The notes below the pieces were generated by a model. That model was given only the letters and a program-made list of their open reading frames with translations, did no database searches and was not told where the DNA came from. A stretch of DNA of 11,639 bases from contig JAAFHE010000054.1 in assembly GCA_013298265.1 (NCBI GenBank), positions 1-11,639 on the forward strand. Direction: 5' to 3'. The translations under genes were made by a program, and so were the position numbers. Of the stretch, positions 6,423 to 11,639 are shown piece after piece (the first letter of the stretch is position 1; each line of letters opens with the position of its first letter). Origin of the DNA: Lysobacterales bacterium (GTDB taxonomy: Bacteria > Pseudomonadota > Gammaproteobacteria > Xanthomonadales > Rhodanobacteraceae).

Positions 6423-8033
6423 ATGATTGCTTTCCGAAACTTCGCCCTGCGCCGCGGCGAACGCCTGCTGCTGTCCGATGTCGACCTGACCCTGCATGCC
6501 GGTGCGCGCGTCGGGGTGGTCGGCCGTAACGGCTGCGGCAAGTCCAGCCTGTTCGCCGCCATCCAGGGTGAGGTCGAGCCCGATCGCGGCGACCTCGACC
6601 GGCCGAGCCGGCTGCGCATCGCGAGCGTGGCGCAGGAGACCCCGTCACTGCCCGACTCTGCGCTCGATTTCGTGCTGTCCGGCGACGTGGAGGTGCATTC
6701 CATCCTGCGTGCCGAAGCCCAGGCGATGGAACGCGAGGACTGGGACACGGTAGCGAAAGCACACCAGGACCTGGCCGCGATCAACGGCTATGACGCAGGC
6801 GCCCGCGCCGGGCGCCTGCTGCACGGCCTGGGCTTTCACGCAGACACCCATGCGATGCCGGTGTCGGATTTCTCCGGTGGCTGGCGCGTCCGTCTGAATC
6901 TGGCGCGCGCGCTGATGATGCCGAGCGACCTGCTGCTGCTCGACGAGCCGACCAACCATCTGGACCTCGATGCCGTGCTCTGGCTTGAGCAATGGCTGCT
7001 GAAGTACCCAGGCATGCTGCTGATGATCTCGCACGACCGCGAGTTCCTCGACGGCGTCAGCACTCATACCCTGCACCTGCACGAAGGCCGCGCCAAGCTC
7101 TATACCGGCGACTACACGAGCTTCGAGCGCCAGCGCGCCGAACAACTGCGCCAGCAGCAGATCGCGTTCGAAAAGGAACAGGCCGAACGTGCCCACCTGC
7201 AGGCCTTCATCGACCGCTTCAAGGCCAAGGCGAGCAAGGCGCGCCAGGCGCAGTCGCGGGTCAAGCGGCTGGCCAAGCTCAGCGGCACCGAAGCCGTGCG
7301 CGCGGAACGCCAGATCCGCATCAACTTCGACGCGCCAGCGAAACTGCCGCACTCGCTGCTGCGCCTCAACGACACCGATGCGGGCTATGGCGACACGCGC
7401 ATCCTGCGTGACGTCGGCTTCGGCCTCGAGGCCGGCGACCGCATCGGCCTGCTCGGGCCCAACGGCGCGGGCAAGTCGACGCTCGTGAAAACCCTGGTCG
7501 GCGAGCTGGAACTGCTCACCGGCGACCGCATGGCGCACAAGGACATGCAGCTGGGCTATTTCGCCCAGCACACGGTCGAGTCGCTGCACGAAGGCCTCAG
7601 TCCGGTCGATCACCTCAAGGAGATCGCGCCCGGCGTCGCGACGCAGGAGTTCCGCGATTTCCTCGCACGCTGGTTCTTCCCCGGCAACCGCGCCTTCGAA
7701 GTCATCGACAATTTTTCCGGCGGCGAGCGCGCGCGCCTGGCGCTTGCGCTGATCGCCTGGCGTCGGCCCAACGTGCTGCTGCTCGATGAACCGACCAACC
7801 ACCTGGATCTCGAAATGCGCGAGGCGCTGGCCGAGGCCCTGAGCGATTTCGACGGCGCCATCGTGCTGGTCTCGCACGACCGCCATCTCACGGGCCTGGT
7901 CTGCGACACCTACTGGCGCGTGGCCGACGGCAAGGTCGAGGCCTTCAATGGCGACCTCGACGAATACGCCGCGTGGCTGCGTTCGCGCAGCAACAAGCCG
8001 GTGGCGCGGGCGGGCGAAGCGAAAGCCGCGTAG
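6423..8033 (+). CDS. yheS: ABC-F ATPase, YheS-like, without the C-terminal extension
   Basis: This soluble tandem ABC ATPase of 536 residues has no membrane segments. ABC-F proteins bind the ribosomal E site and relieve stalled or hard-to-translate complexes. First cassette: Walker A GRNGCGKS (34-41), signature FSGGWRVRL (150-158), Walker B LLLLDEP (170-176), switch SHDR (203-206). A charged linker (about 230-300) has the coiled-coil character of the P-site-reaching arm. Second cassette: GPNGAGKS (345-352), FSGGERARL (431-439), LLLDEP (452-457), SHDR (484-487). The closest family I recognise is E. coli YheS, which is roughly 100 residues longer through a charged C-terminal coiled-coil tail; here the protein ends soon after the second cassette at GEAKAA. 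No continuation of that tail is seen downstream. The ATG at 6423 matches the family start (MIAFRNF); the frame is open to an ATG at 6348, but those 25 residues read through repeat DNA. No Shine-Dalgarno is present. Confidence 0.92.
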   Translation: MIAFRNFALRRGERLLLSDVDLTLHAGARVGVVGRNGCGKSSLFAAIQGEVEPDRGDLDRPSRLRIASVAQETPSLPDSALDFVLSGDVEVHSILRAEAQAMEREDWDTVAKAHQDLAAINGYDAGARAGRLLHGLGFHADTHAMPVSDFSGGWRVRLNLARALMMPSDLLLLDEPTNHLDLDAVLWLEQWLLKYPGMLLMISHDREFLDGVSTHTLHLHEGRAKLYTGDYTSFERQRAEQLRQQQIAFEKEQAERAHLQAFIDRFKAKASKARQAQSRVKRLAKLSGTEAVRAERQIRINFDAPAKLPHSLLRLNDTDAGYGDTRILRDVGFGLEAGDRIGLLGPNGAGKSTLVKTLVGELELLTGDRMAHKDMQLGYFAQHTVESLHEGLSPVDHLKEIAPGVATQEFRDFLARWFFPGNRAFEVIDNFSGGERARLALALIAWRRPNVLLLDEPTNHLDLEMREALAEALSDFDGAIVLVSHDRHLTGLVCDTYWRVADGKVEAFNGDLDEYAAWLRSRSNKPVARAGEAKAA

Positions 8034-8041
8034 GTTGCGGC

Positions 8042-8065
8042 CGCGGCGCAGGAGCCTGCGCCGCG
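8042..8065. terminator. strong hairpin between convergent ABC-F and serC genes
   Basis: CGCGGCGCAGG (8042-8052) and CCTGCGCCGCG (8055-8065) are perfect complements separated by two bases, so about 10 bp can form on a 4-base loop. It starts 9 bases after the ABC-F stop codon, between convergent genes. No good U-run follows on either strand, so termination activity is inferred from position and stem strength only. Confidence 0.5.
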
Positions 8066-8067
8066 CT

Positions 8068-8090
8068 GTTGCATGCGCCTGCCCTGCAAC
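8068..8090. terminator. second small hairpin between ABC-F and serC
   Basis: GTTGCA (8068-8073) and TGCAAC (8085-8090) pair around an 11-base loop. The stem is short and lacks a U-run, so it is at best an accessory part of a bidirectional terminator region in the 85-base convergent gap. Confidence 0.25.
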
Positions 8091-8118
8091 GCACTCGAAC
8101 GGTTTCGCGAGGGGCCCT

Positions 8119-9201
8119 TCAGCCGTTGCGCCGCGCGAAGTCCCGCATGAAATCCACGAGCGCATCGACGCTGTCCTGCGTCACCGCGTTGTACAGCGAC
8201 GCGCGCATGCCACCGACGAGCTTGTGGCCCTTGAGCGCGAGCAGGCCGGCATCTTTCGACTCCTGCAGAAATGCGGCATCGAGTTCGCTGCGCGGCAGGG
8301 TGAAGGGCACGTTCATCCAGGACCGCGCAGCCGGGTCGACCGGATTCGCATAGAAGCCTGATGCATCGATGTAGCCATACAGGGTTTCAGCCTTGCGCCG
8401 GTTGCTTTGCTCCATCGCGACCAGGCCGCCCTGTTCCTTAAGCCACTGGAAGATCAACCCGGCCAGGTACCAGCCAAAGGTGTTCGGCGTATTGAGCATC
8501 GAGCCCTGCGCGGCGTGTTCGGCGAAGCTGAAAATTTTCGGCATGTCGGCCGGGCAGCGGGCGAGCAGATCCTCACGCACGATCACGACGACGATACCCG
8601 ACGGCCCGATGTTCTTCTGCGCACCGGCGTAGATCAGGCCGAAGCGCGACACGTCGAGAGGGCGCGACAGGATCGTAGAGGACATGTCGGCGATCAACGG
8701 CACGTCGCCGACGTCGGGAATGTCGTGGAACTCGACGCCGCGGATGGTTTCGTTCGGCGTGTAGTGCACATAGGCGGCGTGCGGATCGAGATCCCAGTCC
8801 GCGCGCGGTGGAATCGCGGTGTGGCGGTTGTCGGCCGAGGTCGCGGCGACGTGCACGCGCGCGAGCGTGCCCGCTTCGCGGACAGCTTTCTCGCCCCAGT
8901 CGCCGGTGACCACGTAATCGACGCGCTGATCGCGCCGCGCGAGGTTCATCGGGATCTGCGCGAACTGCTGCGTCGCTCCGCCCTGCAGGAACAGGACCTT
9001 GTAGTTGCGCGGAATCGCCAGGAGTTCGCGCAGGTCGGCCTCGGCCTGCTCGGCCATCGCGATGAAGTCCTTGCCGCGATGGCTGACTTCCATGACCGAG
9101 GCGCCGGTCGCGCCCCATTCCAGCATTTCGGCCTGTGCGCGACGCAGCACGGCTTCGGGCAGCGCGGCGGGGCCGGCGCTGAAATTGTGACCACGGCTCA
9201 A
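8119..9201 (-). CDS. serC: phosphoserine aminotransferase
   Basis: SerC transaminates 3-phosphohydroxypyruvate with glutamate to give phosphoserine, and in many Gammaproteobacteria also acts on the C4 phospho-hydroxy-oxo acid of PLP synthesis (hence the synonym pdxF). This PLP enzyme is 360 residues long, normal for the family. Visible: the N-terminal landmark NFSAGPAALP (6-15), SHRGKDF (40-46), the GGATQQF loop (74-80), Schiff-base Lys196 in YAGAQKNIGPSG, and GGMRASLYN (330-338). I place the start at the TTG at 9201. It has a perfect GGAGG at 9211-9207 with 5-base spacing, and it gives MSRGHNFSAGP, the family's usual short N-terminus. An in-frame TTG at 9213 also exists, but it would place the Shine-Dalgarno inside the coding region. 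serC is convergent with the ABC-F gene. Serine genes serA and serC lie in the same window on opposite strands; serB is not seen. Confidence 0.96.
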   Translation of the reverse strand: MSRGHNFSAGPAALPEAVLRRAQAEMLEWGATGASVMEVSHRGKDFIAMAEQAEADLRELLAIPRNYKVLFLQGGATQQFAQIPMNLARRDQRVDYVVTGDWGEKAVREAGTLARVHVAATSADNRHTAIPPRADWDLDPHAAYVHYTPNETIRGVEFHDIPDVGDVPLIADMSSTILSRPLDVSRFGLIYAGAQKNIGPSGIVVVIVREDLLARCPADMPKIFSFAEHAAQGSMLNTPNTFGWYLAGLIFQWLKEQGGLVAMEQSNRRKAETLYGYIDASGFYANPVDPAARSWMNVPFTLPRSELDAAFLQESKDAGLLALKGHKLVGGMRASLYNAVTQDSVDALVDFMRDFARRNG

Positions 9202-9222
9202 TGGAACCTCCAAACAAGTCGT

Positions 9223-9339
9223 TTATTTGCTTTTGATTTTGGCGGGGTTGTGGAGATCTGGCACTGAGTCCAAGAGCGACACGTCCAGGACTTGTTCTGC
9301 CCTTCCCAGGTGCGGGCTCCGCGAGAACGAGTCCCGCAT
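9223..9339 (-). other. 38-codon open frame in the serC leader, doubtful
   Basis: An ATG at 9339 opens a frame of 38 codons (starting MRDSFSRSPHL, ending NPAKIKSK) that stops with TAA at 9223, 21 bases before the serC start codon. Six of the 38 residues are serine. No good Shine-Dalgarno precedes it, the ATG overlaps the candidate -10 box, and I recognise no family. It may be chance, or a leader peptide; I do not call it a gene. Confidence 0.15.
9311..9338. terminator. hairpin upstream of serC
   Basis: TGCGGG-CTC (9311-9319) pairs with GAG-t-CCCGCA (9329-9338), giving 9 bp with one bulged base. It lies about 95 bases past the stop of the GGDEF-EAL gene, and no U-run follows on the minus strand. 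It could be part of a terminator for that gene or a structure in the serC leader. Confidence 0.3.
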
Positions 9340-9372
9340 TATGCCGCGCGCCCGTCGCTGCGCCAGGGAGAA

Positions 9373-9389
9373 CCCGTGATAAGAACGGG
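9373..9389. terminator. small hairpin after the GGDEF-EAL gene
   Basis: CCCGT (9373-9377) and ACGGG (9385-9389) pair around a 7-base loop, 44 bases past the stop of the GGDEF-EAL gene. On the minus strand only a short T-containing stretch (TTCTCC) follows. It is a weak terminator candidate. Confidence 0.25.
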
Positions 9390-9433
9390 CGAAACGCGGG
9401 CACGACGTTAGAGTTCCGCGCCTGGCACCGGCT

Positions 9434-11639
9434 TCAGGCACGGCGTTTGAGCACCGAGCCTGACGCAAGCACCTGATCCATTTCCTCGGCCGTGAGCGCC
9501 GGCGCGTACAGGAACCCCTGTGCGGTACTGCAACCCATGGCCAGCAGCAGCTCGGCCTGGGCCGGAGTCTCAACCCCTTCAGCGGTCAACGACAGGCCGA
9601 GGTCTTCGGCGAAGCCCGAGACCGTACGCACGATCGCACGGTGGCGGCGGTTGGATTCCATGTCGCGCACAAAGCTGCGGTCGATCTTCAGCGCATCGAA
9701 CGGCGAGGACGCGAACGAATCCAGTGACGAGTAACCGGTACCGAAATCGTCGACGACGAGACTGACCCCCAGGCGCTTGACCTCGGCCAATATCGCCTCG
9801 GCTTGGCCGCGTCCAGCGCGGAACACCGTCTCGGTAACTTCGATCGCGAGCGAGGCAGCATCAAGGCCGGTACGTGCGAGCACGCTACCGATGCCAGCGG
9901 CGATGTCACGCTCGGCGAACTGGCGGTCGTCGACGTTGACGTTCGCACGCAGGCGCGAGAAAGCCGGATAGCGCTGCTGCCAGTCGTGCAACTGGCGACA
10001 AGCCGTTTCCAGCACCCACCAGTCGATCGCGACGATCAGGCCGGTCTCCTCGGCCACACCGAGGAACTGCGGCGGCTGCAGCAGGCCACGCTGGGGATGC
10101 ACCCAGCGCAGCAGGGCCTCGCAGCCGACGACGGCACCGCTGCGCAGATCGACCAGCGGCTGGTAGTGCACGCGAAACTCAGTGCGCTCGACCGCTTCAC
10201 GCAGATCGGTTTCCAGGCGCAGCCGTTCGCGCGCAGCGCGGTGCATGGCTTCGTCGAAGACGACGTAGGCGGATTTGCCACGGGCCTTCGCGCGATACAT
10301 CGCCGTGTCGGCATCGCGCAGTACCTGCTCCGGCGTTTCGTAGCCAGGTCGCCCGGTCACGATGCCGAGGCTGGCGCTGGAGTAGATCCGGTGGCCGTCG
10401 ATCGCGAACGGCTCACCGAGCATCTGCAGCAGATGCCTGGCGAGCTGCTCGGCCACAGCCGTCGAGCACGCGCCCGGCGGCAGCACGGTGAATTCGTCGC
10501 CGCCGTAGCGCGCAAGTACCGAACCCGGTGGCACCGCGGCAAGCAGGCGCGCGGTGATCTCCACGAGCAGACGGTCGCCGGTCGCATGGCCGAGGCTGTC
10601 GTTGACGAGCTTGAAGCCGTCGAGGTCAAGAAACAGGATCGCATAGTCGAATTCACCGGCCTCGTGCGCGCTGCGCAGACGATCGGTGAGATAGCGCTCG
10701 AACAGAACCCGGTTGGGCAGGCCAGTCAGCGCATCGTGGGTGGCGTTGTGTTCGAGCTCGCTTTCGAAGCGGTGGCGCTCGGTCACATCACGCGCGGTAC
10801 CGCTGAAGTAGTCGCCGTCGTCGAGGCGGATCGGCCCGGCGCTGACGCTGATACGTACCTCGCGTCCGTCCTTGCGCCGCAACAGGGTTTCGTACTCGGC
10901 AGGCAGTGGTTGGCCGCTGCGCCGTGCCTCCAGGCGCGTATCTATGATGCGCCGGCCCGCATCGCTCGCAAGCTCGGTCCAGTGCATGCCGATGATTTCG
11001 CGCTCGTCGTAACCGGTGAGGTTGGCAAAGCGCTGATTGACGTAGATATAGCGCTCGTCGCGCATGACGTAGACGCCGATCTGGGCGTGCTCCACGAGTG
11101 TGCGATAGCGCTCTTCCGAGCTGAGCAGTGCGCGCTCGGCGTCGCGCCGCGCCGTGATGTCCTGCACCGATCCTTCCAGACTCTGCACATGGCCGTCGGC
11201 ATTGCGTACAAGATGCAGGTTTACCGAAATCCAGATGTAGCGCCCGTCGACGCGACGCAGGCGCACTTCCTCGTCACTGACCTGGCCGTTGCGCTGGACC
11301 AGGTCGAGGATGCGCGCATGCGCTTCCTCGTCCACATTGAGATCGTCGATATGGTGCAGGTCCTGCAGCATTTCCACGCGCGAACCGTAGCCGAGCAGGC
11401 GCGCGAGCGCGGCATTGGCCTCCACCACACTGCCATCCGCGCGGGTCTGGAAAAGTCCTATGACGGAATGGCGGAACAGCTGACGGTATTTGCGCTCGGC
11501 CTCGGCCAGTGCCTGCTGCTGCGCGCGCTCCTCGGTGATGTCGCGCGCCGTGCCGGTGCTGGCGATATCGCCGTCGAAGACTACGGAATCGGCGCGCACC
11601 TGCACGAGCCGGCGCGCACCGTCCTTGCACACCATGCTG
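9434..11639 (-). CDS. PAS-PAS-PAS-GGDEF-EAL c-di-GMP signalling protein, 5' end cut by window edge
   Basis: The frame is open through the right edge, so the N-terminus lies outside. Counting from the internal Met at 11635 (733 codons): the end of one PAS domain with its PAC segment (1-40, ending TARDITEERA), a second PAS (about 46-165), a third PAS (about 172-290), GGDEF (about 295-465) and EAL (about 470-725). GGDEF has DLDGFKLVND (337-346) and an intact GGDEF at 378-382. The RxxD inhibitory-site position reads PPGS (369-372), so product inhibition there is unlikely. The EAL domain has Gln492, EALLR (506-510), Asn567, DDFGTGYSSL (629-638), LKIDRSFV (649-656) and AEGVET (685-690), all compatible with phosphodiesterase activity. 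The protein may therefore both make and degrade c-di-GMP, with the PAS domains sensing an unknown input. No membrane segment is seen in the visible part. It is upstream of and codirectional with serC, but 232 bases away, so a shared operon is uncertain. Confidence 0.95.
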   Translation of the reverse strand, partial: SMVCKDGARRLVQVRADSVVFDGDIASTGTARDITEERAQQQALAEAERKYRQLFRHSVIGLFQTRADGSVVEANAALARLLGYGSRVEMLQDLHHIDDLNVDEEAHARILDLVQRNGQVSDEEVRLRRVDGRYIWISVNLHLVRNADGHVQSLEGSVQDITARRDAERALLSSEERYRTLVEHAQIGVYVMRDERYIYVNQRFANLTGYDEREIIGMHWTELASDAGRRIIDTRLEARRSGQPLPAEYETLLRRKDGREVRISVSAGPIRLDDGDYFSGTARDVTERHRFESELEHNATHDALTGLPNRVLFERYLTDRLRSAHEAGEFDYAILFLDLDGFKLVNDSLGHATGDRLLVEITARLLAAVPPGSVLARYGGDEFTVLPPGACSTAVAEQLARHLLQMLGEPFAIDGHRIYSSASLGIVTGRPGYETPEQVLRDADTAMYRAKARGKSAYVVFDEAMHRAARERLRLETDLREAVERTEFRVHYQPLVDLRSGAVVGCEALLRWVHPQRGLLQPPQFLGVAEETGLIVAIDWWVLETACRQLHDWQQRYPAFSRLRANVNVDDRQFAERDIAAGIGSVLARTGLDAASLAIEVTETVFRAGRGQAEAILAEVKRLGVSLVVDDFGTGYSSLDSFASSPFDALKIDRSFVRDMESNRRHRAIVRTVSGFAEDLGLSLTAEGVETPAQAELLLAMGCSTAQGFLYAPALTAEEMDQVLASGSVLKRRA

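Larger units (their letters stand above)
9202..9433 (-). promoter_or_regulatory. serC leader and upstream intergenic region
   Basis: These 232 bases between the GGDEF-EAL stop codon and the serC start must contain the end of one transcript and probably the serC promoter. Visible on the minus strand: a CATAAT (9343-9338) resembling a -10 box, with no good -35; two hairpins (9373-9389 and 9311-9338); a 38-codon open frame (9339-9223); an AT-rich patch (about 9219-9240); and the serC Shine-Dalgarno GGAGG (9211-9207). No recognised riboswitch fold is seen. Confidence 0.4.

Noticed and set aside
6645..8165. 506-codon minus-strand open frame opposite the ABC-F gene
   Set aside because: It is the complement of a gene with two complete ABC cassettes. 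The frame is Arg/Gln/Val/Ala-rich without motifs, and it runs across the convergent hairpin region into the 3' end of serC.
1..11639. A novel defence, mobile or other undescribed multi-gene system
   Set aside because: I read both strands and all gaps. The coding genes belong to known metabolic, translation-factor and c-di-GMP signalling families; I saw no integrase, transposase, toxin-antitoxin pair, CRISPR repeats, reverse transcriptase or nuclease.

Overview
The window is GC-rich, densely coding bacterial DNA with Gammaproteobacteria-type gene content. SerA is the ~410-residue ACT-domain form of E. coli, PheA is the fused chorismate mutase/prephenate dehydratase, the ABC-F protein is YheS-like, and serC, pheA, hisC and aroA lie in the order known from the Pseudomonas serC-pheA-hisC2-tyrA/aroA supraoperon. 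A Xanthomonadales- or Nevskiales-like organism would fit, but this is inference from gene content, not a phylogenetic placement.

Layout, left to right. Positions 1-3327 hold a minus-strand operon read right to left, pheA > hisC > aroA. The genes overlap by 4 bases at each junction (GTGA, then ATGA), and aroA runs off the left edge. A 100-base gap with a perfect 18-base palindrome separates pheA from a minus-strand FAD-linked oxidase of the D-2-hydroxyglutarate dehydrogenase (D2HGDH) type (3428-4810). A 155-base divergent promoter region follows, then plus-strand serA (4966-6201). The next gap (6202-6422) holds a long imperfect palindrome and a second partial copy that ends 9 bases before the start codon of a YheS-like ABC-F gene (6423-8033). 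That gene converges on minus-strand serC (8119-9201) across 85 bases with two hairpins. A 232-base leader/intergenic region precedes serC, and upstream of it is a minus-strand PAS-PAS-PAS-GGDEF-EAL gene that runs off the right edge.

How the genes work together. SerA and SerC catalyse the first two steps of the phosphorylated serine pathway, and SerC also serves PLP synthesis in many Gammaproteobacteria. SerA-type enzymes can reduce 2-oxoglutarate to D-2-hydroxyglutarate. D2HGDH oxidises it back, which helps pull the unfavourable SerA reaction forward, so the divergent serA/D2HGDH pair reads as a metabolic coupling module. PheA and HisC carry chorismate to phenylalanine, while AroA makes the chorismate precursor. 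The window is therefore an amino-acid biosynthesis block in which the usual serC-pheA neighbourhood has been opened by serA, D2HGDH and the ABC-F gene, and in which no tyrA lies between hisC and aroA.

I see no tRNA, rRNA, CRISPR array, transposase, phage gene or defence system. The families are all known; the more unusual signals are the gene arrangement, the palindromic repeat pair and several start-site details.
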